Source of the DNA: Bacteroidota bacterium
Lineage (GTDB): Bacteria; Bacteroidota; Bacteroidia; NS11-12g; UBA9320
DNA: 16,330 nt
Direction: 5' to 3'
Assembly (NCBI GenBank): GCA_947499775.1
Contig: CANMPY010000009.1
Coordinates: 1-16,330 of the forward strand
Of the stretch, positions 1 to 7,750 are shown one piece after another (the first letter of the stretch is position 1; every line of letters begins with the position of its first letter). Under the pieces are notes generated by a model that worked only from the letters and a program-made list of their open reading frames with translations, ran no database searches and had not been told where the DNA came from. The translations under genes and the position numbers were made by a program.

Positions 1-474
1 GGTAAAGGCATCAAAAATTTCGCCATCTTTTTCCTTTGGCAATGGCAAAGGATTCAGTGCTTTTGAAAGCAAGGTAAAACTGGAAACATGAATGCTTATT
101 TCACCCGTTTGGGTGGTAAACACATAGCCTTTCACACCAATAATATCGCCAATATCAAGCAATTTTTTAAAAACCTCATTGTAATGTGATTTATCTTCTC
201 CGGGACAAATTTCGTCGCGATTAATATAAATTTGTATGCGTTCGGTTGAATCTTGTAATACTGCAAATGCAGCTTTGCCCATAATTCTTATGGACATAAT
301 TCGACCAGCAAAAGAAATGTCTTTATAATTTAATTTGTCGTTTTCGTAGTTTTCCTTGATATCGGCAGCTGATGCGTTTACATCGTATGGTTGCGCTGGA
401 TAAGGATTAATACCCATTTCTCGCAAGCGGGTTAATTTTTCTCTGCGCTGAATTTGTAATTCGTTTAATTCCAT
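1..474 (-). CDS. lysS: Lysyl-tRNA synthetase, N-terminal part (runs off window)
   Basis: The first 158 codons of a class II lysyl-tRNA synthetase, which charges tRNA-Lys with lysine in the cytoplasm using ATP. The ATG at 474-472 opens with MELNELQIQRREKL and then a GINPYP segment, the usual helical N-terminus of bacterial LysRS. From about residue 53 comes the OB-fold anticodon-binding domain: AGRIMSIRIMGKAAFAVLQD, then IQIYINRDEICPG, then a KLLDIGDIIGVKGYVF strand with a TGEISIHV segment. The frame is still open at base 1. The catalytic domain with class II motifs 1-3 lies outside the window, so completeness cannot be judged. It is transcribed alone, divergently from the surface-protein gene at 572, with a promoter box at 491-498. 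The identification rests on recalled family sequence and is firm. Confidence 0.93.
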   Translation of the reverse strand, partial: MELNELQIQRREKLTRLREMGINPYPAQPYDVNASAADIKENYENDKLNYKDISFAGRIMSIRIMGKAAFAVLQDSTERIQIYINRDEICPGEDKSHYNEVFKKLLDIGDIIGVKGYVFTTQTGEISIHVSSFTLLSKALNPLPLPKEKDGEIFDAFT

Positions 475-490
475 CTTTTATTAAGAACCG

Positions 491-498
491 CAAATATA
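491..498 (-). promoter_or_regulatory. Promoter -7 box for lysS
   Basis: On the minus strand this reads TATATTTG, a perfect match to the Bacteroidota -7 consensus TAnnTTTG. A TTTG at 527-524 could be the -33 element, but its 25-base spacing is longer than usual. Transcription would begin about 7 bases downstream, leaving a leader of about 10 nt before the ATG at 474. No Shine-Dalgarno sequence is visible. Confidence 0.55.
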
Positions 499-529
499 AG
501 GCTTCAAAAGCAACTGTTTTATCCAAAGG

Positions 530-561
530 TTTGTCTATTAGCGTAAGAATGTCGATTTTTG
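530..561 (+). promoter_or_regulatory. Probable promoter of the T9SS surface-protein gene
   Basis: TTTG at 530-533 is followed after 20 bases by GATTTTTG at 554-561. That is the Bacteroidota arrangement of a -33 TTTG and a -7 TAnnTTTG at normal spacing, with one mismatch (G for T) in the -7 box. Transcription would start near 568, so the mRNA leader before the GTG at 572 would be only a few bases. Confidence 0.4.
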
Positions 562-571
562 AGTTAATTTA

Positions 572-3500
572 GTGTTGATTCGTTTTTTAACATATGGTTT
601 CCTATTAGGGTTATTTGTACCATCGCTCGCATTTGGTCAAAATGAGGATGCTTTGCAATTTGTTGAAAATAAAGGGCAGTTTGATTCTAAAGTGCTATTC
701 AGAGTTCAATTAAACACGGGCTATGTTTTTTTGGAACAAAATGCCATTACCTTTAAATTATTTGAAGAGCAAGAGTATAGAAATGCCCACAGACATTTAC
801 ATTCCGATACATTAACACAAGATCCTTTGATTGATGGTCATGTATTTAAATATGAATTTTTCAACTCACATACTGCTATTAGCGTAAAAGGTCAGAATCC
901 ATTTCGCGAAAAATTTAATTATTTTTTAGGAAACGATAAACGGAAATGGGCGTCGAATGTCGCGCTGTTTTCAGAAGTAATCTATTCAAACATTTATTCC
1001 GGTATTGATTTGAAAGTATATTCAAAATATGGCCAAATTAAATACGAATGGTTCGTTCATCCCAATGCCGATGTTGCCCAAATAAGTGTTGCAATGCAAG
1101 GTTTGGATAGTTTAAAAGTAAATGAAACCTCCCTGCAATTAAAAACAAGCATTGGAAGTTTTATGGATAAAAACTTGCAAGTATGGCAAAGTGTTCAACC
1201 ATCGGCAGGAAAAACTTTAAACGAATATATACCCTGTACTTACAAATTAACTAGAAATAGAATTTCTTATGTTTTTTCTCAAGGATACAATCCAAAACTT
1301 CCCTTGATTATTGATCCCATATTAGTTTTTTCTACCTATTCGGGATCGCGTGGCGATAATTTTGGCTATACGGCTACTTTTGATTTGCGAGGTAATTTAT
1401 ATGCCGGAGGCATTACCGATAATACACATGGTGAATATCCTGTAACCTTGGGAGCTTTTCAAACGGTATGCAAGGGCGGCAAAGGGCTTGATCCTGTAAA
1501 TTTGCCTTGCGATATTACCATAAGCAAGTACGATTCGAGTGGCAAAACACTGCTTTATGCAACGTATGTTGGTGGGGTTGAAGACGATTATCCTCACAGT
1601 ATGGTGGTAAATAGCGATTCGGAATTGGTTGTATTTGGAACCACCTATTCGCGCGATTTTCCAATGAAAGAAAATGGCTACGATACCTCACATAATAGCT
1701 ATACCGATACTTTAGCGTTTACCGATATTGTAATTTTTAAATTATCAAAAAATGGAGACCAATTAAAAGGGGCAACTTTTTTTGGAGGCAGCAATCACGA
1801 TGGATTAACCGATGCAGCCTTACAATATAATTATGCGGATGAATTTAGAGGGGAAGTACTTACAGATAAAGCAGATAATATATACGTTGTAAGCAGCACA
1901 AATTCGAATAATCTCCCCATGTTGAACGCGACAAAATCAAATTTAGAGGGGCCGGCGGATGGGTTATGTTTGAAATTTTCCAAAAACCTTGATGCCTTAT
2001 TATGGTCTACATATTTTGGTGGCAAAGGCAGCGATGGCATCTATAGTCTTGAATTTGATAAATCAGAAAATATTTTTATCGCAGGCGGAACCTTCAGTTA
2101 TAATTTGCCTACCACAGCAGGTGTTTTTAACAAAACCAATAATGGCGGTATTGATGGTTTCTTGGCGGCTTATGATAAAAATACCTTTGCCCTAAAAAAA
2201 GCCAGTTATTTTGGAACATCACAATATGATCAAATCTATTTTTTAGAAATTGATAAATTAGGGAAAGTATACGCTACTGGTCAAACAGAGGGAAATATTA
2301 CACCAACTTTGGGGGTATATACTTATACTAAAAATTCAGGCCAGTTTATAGTAATTACCGATTCGAATTTTAGTGCCATCAAAAAACAAACCGTTTTCGG
2401 TACACGCGCCAATAGTCCAAATATTTCTCCTTCTGCTTTTTTAGTAGATTCATGTGGCAATATTTATCTTTCAGGTTGGGGGTCGAATGTAGGTGCTGGG
2501 CATATTGGCACTACTAATGGATTGCCGATTACAGCCAATGCCATTCAAAAAACTACAGATGGATCCGATTTTTATTTAGCCGTGTTTGGTAAAAATTTAT
2601 CGAGTCTTTTATTTGCAACGTACTATGGAGGAAATCTATCACGCGATCATGTAGATGGCGGAACAAGTAGGTTTGATAAACGAGGCGTAATTTACCAATC
2701 GGTTTGTTCAAGTTGCCCAAATGTAGCAGGGGCCACCTTAAATGATTTTCCAACTACGGCGGGTTCGGTATTTCCAAAAAACGTGAGCTGGCGATGTAGC
2801 AATGCAGCCTTTAAAATAGATTTTCAAATATCGAATATTATTAAAGCTAAATTTATCCCCGATGTTACGGCTTGCGGTCCAGCTGATATTCAATTTACTA
2901 ACCAAAGTTTAGGTGCGGGTTCGTATTATTGGGATTTCGGCGACGGTCAAAAATCTACAGCGATAGATCCAAAACATACTTATACAGACAGTGGAACCTA
3001 TAAAATTCAACTTATTGCCACTGATTCAAATACGTGTAATATGGCCGATACCGCTAACCGAACGGTTACAATCGTTCAACAAAGCGAGGCTGTTTTCGAC
3101 ATTAAACAATTCGATTGTACAAGTGAAATTCAAATTACAAATGCTAGCAAAAATTATGTAACGTGTAATTGGGATTTTGGAGATGGGAATAAGAGCGATG
3201 TACCAAATATAACCAAACATCAATATCAAAAAGTAGGATTGTATACCATACAATTAATTACCAATGATACTCGACTTTGCCCCGATACTGCGCTTATAGA
3301 TTTAGAAGTAAAAGGAACCCCTGCTGATGAAATTATCCCGATAAATGTATTCACACCTGATAATGATGGGAAAAACGATTGTTACCATTTTGACGGGGGG
3401 TTAAATGAATGCTCCGAATTTAAATTAACAATCTATAATCGATGGGGTCAAAAAATGTTTGAAACCAAAGACTACGTGGCATGTTGGAATGGCAATGTGA

Positions 3501-3616
3501 ATAATGGGAATGAGCTTTGCCCCGAGGGGACCTATTTTTATATTTGCGAATACAAAGGTTTGTCAGATAAAGTGCAACCCTTGTTTTCGGGCACCGTAAC
3601 GTTGATTCGAAAATAA
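572..3616 (+). CDS. T9SS-secreted surface protein: SBBP propeller, two PKD domains, type-B C-terminal sorting domain
   Basis: A 1014-residue exported protein, probably a cell-surface adhesin or scaffold; no enzymatic motif was seen. Residues 1-22 form a signal peptide (hydrophobic FLLGLFVPSLAFG, then QNED). Residues about 28-245 begin with ENKGQFDSKVLF and resemble the DUF7948-type domain common in Bacteroidota surface proteins. Residues about 250-750 hold about seven SBBP-like propeller blades, each with a [ST]x[FY]xGG-type strand, a D-x-x-GNIY-type strand and NLPTT/DFPTT. Two PKD domains follow, with WDFGDG at residues 787 and 867. Residues 924-1014 (from INVFTPDNDGKND, with IYNRWGQ and CPEGTYFY) match the gliding-motility-associated C-terminal domain, the type-B T9SS sorting signal. 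The start is GTG at 572, because the upstream frame closes at 560-562 and the signal peptide begins here; TTG at 575 is the only close alternative. The domain calls are strong, but the ligand and biological role are unknown. Confidence 0.88.
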   Translation: MLIRFLTYGFLLGLFVPSLAFGQNEDALQFVENKGQFDSKVLFRVQLNTGYVFLEQNAITFKLFEEQEYRNAHRHLHSDTLTQDPLIDGHVFKYEFFNSHTAISVKGQNPFREKFNYFLGNDKRKWASNVALFSEVIYSNIYSGIDLKVYSKYGQIKYEWFVHPNADVAQISVAMQGLDSLKVNETSLQLKTSIGSFMDKNLQVWQSVQPSAGKTLNEYIPCTYKLTRNRISYVFSQGYNPKLPLIIDPILVFSTYSGSRGDNFGYTATFDLRGNLYAGGITDNTHGEYPVTLGAFQTVCKGGKGLDPVNLPCDITISKYDSSGKTLLYATYVGGVEDDYPHSMVVNSDSELVVFGTTYSRDFPMKENGYDTSHNSYTDTLAFTDIVIFKLSKNGDQLKGATFFGGSNHDGLTDAALQYNYADEFRGEVLTDKADNIYVVSSTNSNNLPMLNATKSNLEGPADGLCLKFSKNLDALLWSTYFGGKGSDGIYSLEFDKSENIFIAGGTFSYNLPTTAGVFNKTNNGGIDGFLAAYDKNTFALKKASYFGTSQYDQIYFLEIDKLGKVYATGQTEGNITPTLGVYTYTKNSGQFIVITDSNFSAIKKQTVFGTRANSPNISPSAFLVDSCGNIYLSGWGSNVGAGHIGTTNGLPITANAIQKTTDGSDFYLAVFGKNLSSLLFATYYGGNLSRDHVDGGTSRFDKRGVIYQSVCSSCPNVAGATLNDFPTTAGSVFPKNVSWRCSNAAFKIDFQISNIIKAKFIPDVTACGPADIQFTNQSLGAGSYYWDFGDGQKSTAIDPKHTYTDSGTYKIQLIATDSNTCNMADTANRTVTIVQQSEAVFDIKQFDCTSEIQITNASKNYVTCNWDFGDGNKSDVPNITKHQYQKVGLYTIQLITNDTRLCPDTALIDLEVKGTPADEIIPINVFTPDNDGKNDCYHFDGGLNECSEFKLTIYNRWGQKMFETKDYVACWNGNVNNGNELCPEGTYFYICEYKGLSDKVQPLFSGTVTLIRK

Positions 3617-3664
3617 TGAGGTTTTATTTTAATCATTTTATCCAATAATATCTACTTGGTATCG

Positions 3665-3672
3665 TAGTTTTG
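3665..3672 (+). promoter_or_regulatory. Promoter -7 box for the heme A synthase gene
   Basis: TAGTTTTG matches TAnnTTTG exactly. Transcription would begin near 3679, about 6 bases before the ATG at 3685, giving an almost leaderless mRNA. The box overlaps an in-frame TTG at 3670, which argues against that TTG as the start codon. No clear -33 TTG lies at the expected spacing. Confidence 0.5.
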
Positions 3673-3684
3673 CAGTCCAAATTT

Positions 3685-4719
3685 ATGATTACCACAAATA
3701 GAAAACTTATTAATTGGCTCTATTCTGGATGTTTTCTTATTTTTATAATGGTGGTTGTTGGCGGAATTACACGATTAACCGGCTCTGGTTTGTCGATAAC
3801 GGAATGGAATGTTATTACCGGTACAATACCTCCATTGACAGATGAGCAATGGACTGAAGAATTTAATAAATACCAACAGTCTCCCCAGTTTCAGCAAATA
3901 AATACACATTTTGAACTCAGTAATTTTAAGAATATTTATTGGTGGGAATACATTCATCGTTTGGTTGGGCGATTGCTGGGTATTGTATTTTTGGTGCCAT
4001 TTGTTTATTTTTTGATAAAAAAACAAATACGTAAGGACCTACTTCCCAAGTTAATTTTAATATTTGCTTTGGGAGCATGGCAGGGATTTTTGGGTTGGTA
4101 TATGGTTAAAAGCGGATTATTAAACGAACCCTATGTCAGTCATTTTCGTTTGGCCATTCATTTGGTTAATGCGTTTTTAACCTTTGGTTACATTTATTGG
4201 GTAATTTTAGATCTGAAATTTGGAAGCAAAAGGATGAAAGAACAAAACTTGAGGCAAGCTATATCTATAAGTGTTGTAACCTTTATCTTAGTTGTAATTC
4301 AGCTAATATATGGGGGGTTTGTAGCAGGCCTGCATGCTGGGCATATTTATAACACATGGCCAATGATGGGAAATGAATGGATAGCTTCATCCGTAATTGC
4401 AGCCTATCAAAATATGGGAATAATGAGTTTATTAAGCGATATCTCCTGTGTTCAGTTCATACATCGCACGGTGGGATTGTTGATATTTATTTTAATAGCG
4501 TTAATGTGGGGGATGAGAAATAAGGCACAATGGAACTTAAAATCTAAACAGAAGTATGCCATTAATTTAGCGATGGGATTTGTAAGCATCCAAGTTTTGC
4601 TTGGTATTTTTACCTTAATTTTTAATGTACCTATTTGGTTAGGTGTTATCCATCAAATTGGGGCCTTTATGTTATTTGCGGGCATAATTTTCCAAATTCA
4701 TTGTCTTAAAAAAGGATAA
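3685..4719 (+). CDS. ctaA: Heme A synthase, COX15/CtaA family
   Basis: A 344-residue polytopic membrane protein that oxidises the C8 methyl group of heme O to a formyl group, making heme A for aa3-type cytochrome oxidases. The N-terminus has the family signature VVVGGITRLTGSGLSITEW (residues 24-41), followed by TGTIPPL. The paired heme-ligand histidines are visible as EYIHRLVGR (H91), AIHL (H159), FIHRTVG (H260) and VIHQIGA (H323), spread through about eight membrane helices in two homologous halves. NTWPMMG (223-229) is also typical. The cysteine pair found in the first extracellular loop of Bacillus CtaA is absent, so this is the COX15-like type. The ATG at 3685 is preferred over an in-frame TTG at 3670, because the first helix starts about ten residues in and a promoter box overlaps the TTG. 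It stands alone, 68 bp after the surface-protein gene and 159 bp before ald. Confidence 0.93.
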   Translation: MITTNRKLINWLYSGCFLIFIMVVVGGITRLTGSGLSITEWNVITGTIPPLTDEQWTEEFNKYQQSPQFQQINTHFELSNFKNIYWWEYIHRLVGRLLGIVFLVPFVYFLIKKQIRKDLLPKLILIFALGAWQGFLGWYMVKSGLLNEPYVSHFRLAIHLVNAFLTFGYIYWVILDLKFGSKRMKEQNLRQAISISVVTFILVVIQLIYGGFVAGLHAGHIYNTWPMMGNEWIASSVIAAYQNMGIMSLLSDISCVQFIHRTVGLLIFILIALMWGMRNKAQWNLKSKQKYAINLAMGFVSIQVLLGIFTLIFNVPIWLGVIHQIGAFMLFAGIIFQIHCLKKG

Positions 4720-4740
4720 TCGGTTTGCAAAAGGGTTATT

Positions 4741-4782
4741 CCATTTAAAATCCTATACTTTTATTCTATTATTTTGAAATGG
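4741..4782 (+). terminator. Weak AT-rich hairpin after the heme A synthase gene
   Basis: CCATTT at 4741-4746 pairs with AAATGG at 4777-4782, with three more A-T pairs after one mismatch and a loop of about 22 bases. It begins 21 bp after the ctaA stop and could end that transcript. It lacks a following T-run, so it is only a candidate. Confidence 0.25.
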
Positions 4783-4798
4783 TGTAGGCTATAAATTC

Positions 4799-4814
4799 AA
4801 ATATTTCAATATTT
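4799..4814. promoter_or_regulatory. AT palindrome upstream of the ald promoter
   Basis: AAATATT-TC-AATATTT is a perfect 7-bp inverted repeat with a 2-base centre. It ends 27 bases before the ald -7 box, where a dimeric regulator could bind. Alanine dehydrogenase genes are often controlled by Lrp/AsnC-type proteins, but no regulator gene is in the window and the site may be chance in AT-rich DNA. Confidence 0.25.
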
Positions 4815-4841
4815 TTCTTAAATCCTTCCTTAAAATTTTTA

Positions 4842-4849
4842 TATTTTTG
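4842..4849 (+). promoter_or_regulatory. Promoter -7 box for ald (and probably menD-menB)
   Basis: TATTTTTG matches TAnnTTTG exactly. Transcription would begin near 4856, leaving a leader of about 22 nt before the ATG at 4879. No TTG stands at the usual -33 distance. It is the only good promoter box seen upstream of ald, menD and menB. Confidence 0.5.
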
Positions 4850-4878
4850 CACCCCAATTATTTAAGTAAAAATACATT

Positions 4879-5994
4879 ATGATCATAGGCGTTCCAAAGG
4901 AAATTAAGAATAACGAAAACAGGGTTGCATTAACTCCTGCAGGTGTTTCAGAATTTAAAAAACACGGGCATTTAATTTATATTCAATCTACAGCAGGTAT
5001 TGGAAGTGGATTTACGGATGAAGAATATATAAAAGCTGGTGCATCAATACTTCCGACCATTGAAGAAACCTATGCAATAGCCGAAATGATTATTAAAGTT
5101 AAGGAGCCAATAGAGGCTGAATATAGTTTAATAAAAGCCAATCAATTGTTGTTTACTTATTTTCACTTTGCGAGCTATGAGCCACTTACTCATGCAATGC
5201 TTAAAAGCGGAGCAACATGTTTGGCTTATGAAACTGTTGAAAAGGCTGACAGAAGTTTGCCACTTTTAGTGCCAATGAGCGAAGTTGCTGGGCGAATGAG
5301 TGTACAACAAGGGGCTAAATATTTAGAAAAACCTATGGGTGGAAGAGGAATTTTGTTAGGAGGAGTACCCGGAGTAAAGCCAGCTAATGTATTGGTTTTA
5401 GGTGGCGGAATTGTTGGAACACAAGCAGCAAAAATGGCTGCTGGATTAGGAGCTCGTGTTACCATAATGGATATTTCTATTCCGCGTTTACGTCAATTAG
5501 ATGATATTATGCCTGCAAACGTGGATACCGTTTTTTCGAATGAATACAATATTCGCGAAGCGATTCAAAAAGCAGATTTAATTATTGGAGCTGTGCTTAT
5601 ACCAGGTGCAAAAGCACCAAATTTAATCACACGCGATATGTTAAAAACAATAAGAGATGGAGCTGTAATGGTAGATGTGGCGGTTGACCAAGGAGGTTGT
5701 TTCGAAACCACCAAACCTACAACGCATGCCGATCCAATATATGTAGTAGATGGAGTTATACATTATTCAGTGGCTAATATGCCGGGCGCAGTTCCTTATA
5801 CATCAACGCTTGCCTTAACAAATGCTACCTTACCGTATGCGCTACAATTAGCTGATAAAGGTTGGAAAAAAGCGTGTGCCGATAACAATGATTTAAAATT
5901 AGGATTAAATGTAATCGATGGCAAAGTGGTTTATAAAGGAGTTAGCGATGCTTTTGGGTTAGCTTACCATAATGTTGACCAGTTTTTGAATTGA
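4879..5994 (+). CDS. ald: Alanine dehydrogenase
   Basis: A 371-residue cytoplasmic NAD-dependent enzyme that interconverts L-alanine with pyruvate, ammonia and NADH. It supports alanine use as carbon and nitrogen source, or ammonia assimilation in reverse. Length and sequence fit the family along the whole protein. The N-terminus MIIGVPKEIKNNENRVALTP carries the substrate-binding R15, and K75 (in KVKEP) and the catalytic H96 (in YFHFAS) are present. The Rossmann motif GGGIVG is at 175-180, with the ribose-binding D198 after the next strand (VTIMDIS). The catalytic D270 sits in VDVAVDQGG. These residue numbers equal those of characterised bacterial Ald proteins. The ATG at 4879 gives the standard N-terminus. 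menD starts 29 bp after the stop, so the two are probably co-transcribed, although alanine and menaquinone metabolism have no direct link. Confidence 0.96.
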   Translation: MIIGVPKEIKNNENRVALTPAGVSEFKKHGHLIYIQSTAGIGSGFTDEEYIKAGASILPTIEETYAIAEMIIKVKEPIEAEYSLIKANQLLFTYFHFASYEPLTHAMLKSGATCLAYETVEKADRSLPLLVPMSEVAGRMSVQQGAKYLEKPMGGRGILLGGVPGVKPANVLVLGGGIVGTQAAKMAAGLGARVTIMDISIPRLRQLDDIMPANVDTVFSNEYNIREAIQKADLIIGAVLIPGAKAPNLITRDMLKTIRDGAVMVDVAVDQGGCFETTKPTTHADPIYVVDGVIHYSVANMPGAVPYTSTLALTNATLPYALQLADKGWKKACADNNDLKLGLNVIDGKVVYKGVSDAFGLAYHNVDQFLN

Positions 5995-6001
5995 TAATTG
6001 T

Positions 6002-6017
6002 TCCCAACAGATTGGGA
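6002..6017 (+). promoter_or_regulatory. Short hairpin in the ald-menD gap
   Basis: TCCCAA-CAGA-TTGGGA is a perfect 6-bp stem with a tetraloop, lying between the ald stop (5994) and the menD TTG start (6024). It ends 6 bases before the start codon, so it would hide the ribosome-landing region when folded. It could lower menD translation or protect the ald 3' end. No T-run follows, so a terminator is unlikely. Confidence 0.35.
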
Positions 6018-6023
6018 TAAATA

Positions 6024-7697
6024 TTGCAAGAAGAAGTAAATAGACTCATAAGCCAAATTGCAAACTTTGGTATACGGCATGTAATCATATGTCCAGGAAG
6101 TCGAAATGCACCTTTAACACTTTCGTTTAGCCGTCATCCTCAGATTAAATGTTATGCGTTGGTTGATGAGCGGTCGGCTGCATTTACTGCTTTAGGAATG
6201 GCGGTAGCGCATGGAAAACCTGTGGCGATTGTATGCACATCAGGTACCGCCGTACTTAATCTTTATCCTGCAATAGCAGAAGCTTTTTATTCTCAAATTC
6301 CATTACTAATCCTTACCGCCGATCGTCCTCCCGAATTAATTGATCAATGGGACGGGCAGTGCATTAGGCAAAATAATATTTTTGAGAAGCATATTTTAGG
6401 ATCTTTTACTTATAATCCTTTAAATCCAAGTGAGGATATTAATAATGCCATTGCCCTATGCACGTATCCAAAAATGGGTCCTGTTCATATCAATGTTCCA
6501 TTATCAGAGCCCTTGTATGAGGCTAAAAAATCGAGCTTTAAATACGATGAACTTCCACACGTTGCTAATTATGTAACGAATAAGTCCAATAATTTTCCCG
6601 ATGCGTTAAAGTTTCAAAAAATAATTATTTTGGCAGGAGCTGATGCCTTTGGACAGCGCCATAAAGCGTGTTTTGAACGCCTGCTATTGCAAGGTAAAAT
6701 AGTTTTGATAGCTGATGTAATTAGCGGCTTGCATGAAACCCAAACCATTCAGAATTGGGATGCATTATTGACCTTGGCCGATAAGGACTTGAAAAATTCT
6801 TTAAAACCAGACTTATTAATTAGTATAGGAAAATTTACAGTTTCAAAAGGGCTAAAAAATTTCATTAAGGAGCATAAACCTATTGAGCATTGGCATGTTA
6901 CCAATAATCATACCATTGCAAATCCTTTTCAAACTAATTTAAAAGAAATAGAATCGGATGAAACTGATTTTTTAGACTGGCTTGCGAAAGCTGCTAACCA
7001 CCTTGATAATTCTTTCAATGTATCGTGGATTGAAGTTTCAGAAAAATTAAAGACTTCTGTGGAATTACTTTTTAAAACATCATCATTTAACGAGTTTTCA
7101 GCAACCAATCTAATTTTAGATAACCTTCCAAAAAGCAGTTTCCTACATGTGGCCAACTCAATGCCGGTAAGGTTTGTAAGTTTTTTAGCAGATAAATTAA
7201 GCGATATAAAAGTTTATGGAAATCGCGGCACCAGTGGAATAGATGGGAGCACATCTACCGCTTCTGGTATGAGTATAATGACAGAAAAACCAACCATTCT
7301 GTTGACTGGCGACCTGTCTTTTTTTTATGATATAAACGGTTTGTGGAACCAATACATTAAACCCAATTTTAAAATAATAGTGTTGAATAACGGTGGCGGT
7401 GGAATATTCAGATTAATGGATGGCCCACATGATTTGCCAGAGCGGGAAGATTATTTTGCAACCCAATCCGCCCGGAATTGCCATGGCATGGCTGAGGAAT
7501 TTGGATTTAATTATTATAAAGCCAATGATTTTGTTTCTTTGCAAACGGAATTTGAAATGTTTTGTAAGGATGAAACCAAACCCGGAATTTTAGAGATTTT
7601 TACAAAACCTGAAAATACGATTGAGTTTTATAAGCAATTTAAAAATATAGTCACAAGTTGTCATTCCGAGGCACGAGGAATCTTTTTATCCAAATAG
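6024..7697 (+). CDS. menD: Menaquinone biosynthesis protein MenD (SEPHCHC synthase)
   Basis: A thiamine-diphosphate enzyme that joins isochorismate to the succinic-semialdehyde unit from 2-oxoglutarate, making SEPHCHC, the first committed step of classical menaquinone synthesis. Family marks in order are CPGSRNAPL (residues 23-31), DERSAAF with the cofactor-activating E49, VCTSGTAVLNLYPA, LTADRPPEL, and the C-terminal ThDP/Mg site GDLSFFYDINGLW (G429-D430) closing at N455-N456 in VLNNGGGGIF. Its 557 residues fit the usual length. The start is TTG at 6024: an in-frame stop at 6018-6020 bars extension, there is no nearby ATG, and the PGSR motif needs this N-terminus. The last 12 residues (from C546, HSEARGIFLSK) and the stop are encoded by a mobile-type palindromic repeat at 7658-7723, so the C-terminus is not the ancestral one. 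menB follows 53 bp downstream. Confidence 0.95.
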   Translation: MQEEVNRLISQIANFGIRHVIICPGSRNAPLTLSFSRHPQIKCYALVDERSAAFTALGMAVAHGKPVAIVCTSGTAVLNLYPAIAEAFYSQIPLLILTADRPPELIDQWDGQCIRQNNIFEKHILGSFTYNPLNPSEDINNAIALCTYPKMGPVHINVPLSEPLYEAKKSSFKYDELPHVANYVTNKSNNFPDALKFQKIIILAGADAFGQRHKACFERLLLQGKIVLIADVISGLHETQTIQNWDALLTLADKDLKNSLKPDLLISIGKFTVSKGLKNFIKEHKPIEHWHVTNNHTIANPFQTNLKEIESDETDFLDWLAKAANHLDNSFNVSWIEVSEKLKTSVELLFKTSSFNEFSATNLILDNLPKSSFLHVANSMPVRFVSFLADKLSDIKVYGNRGTSGIDGSTSTASGMSIMTEKPTILLTGDLSFFYDINGLWNQYIKPNFKIIVLNNGGGGIFRLMDGPHDLPEREDYFATQSARNCHGMAEEFGFNYYKANDFVSLQTEFEMFCKDETKPGILEIFTKPENTIEFYKQFKNIVTSCHSEARGIFLSK

Positions 7698-7723
7698 AGA
7701 TTCCTCGTACCTCGGAATGACAA
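7658..7723. repeat. 66-bp palindromic (REP-like) repeat across the menD 3' end
   Basis: Two 26-base arms, at 7658-7683 and 7698-7723, are inverted copies with a single mismatch (C in one arm against A in the other, at the centre of GAGGCACGAGG / CCTCGTACCTC). A 14-base loop separates them and contains the menD stop codon at 7695-7697. The arm begins TTGTCATTCCGAGGCACGAG. I recall closely similar repeats, readable as CHSEARGI, scattered through Bacteroidota genomes; copy number in this genome cannot be seen here. In RNA it would form a very stable hairpin between menD and menB, able to attenuate read-through or protect the upstream mRNA end. No transposase is nearby. Confidence 0.85.
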
Positions 7724-7750
7724 ACCACAATTTGAAATAAAAATATAGAA

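Noticed and set aside
3615..3637. AATGA...TCATT as a terminator after the surface-protein gene
   Set aside because: Only five mostly A-T pairs around a 13-base loop, with no T-run; not distinguishable from chance.
3670..3684. TTG at 3670 as the start of the heme A synthase gene
   Set aside because: It overlaps a perfect TAnnTTTG promoter box, and the family N-terminus fits the ATG at 3685.
7658..7723. The palindrome as an ordinary rho-independent terminator
   Set aside because: The 26-bp arms are much longer than usual, no T-run follows, and the left arm is coding; a REP-like repeat explains it better.
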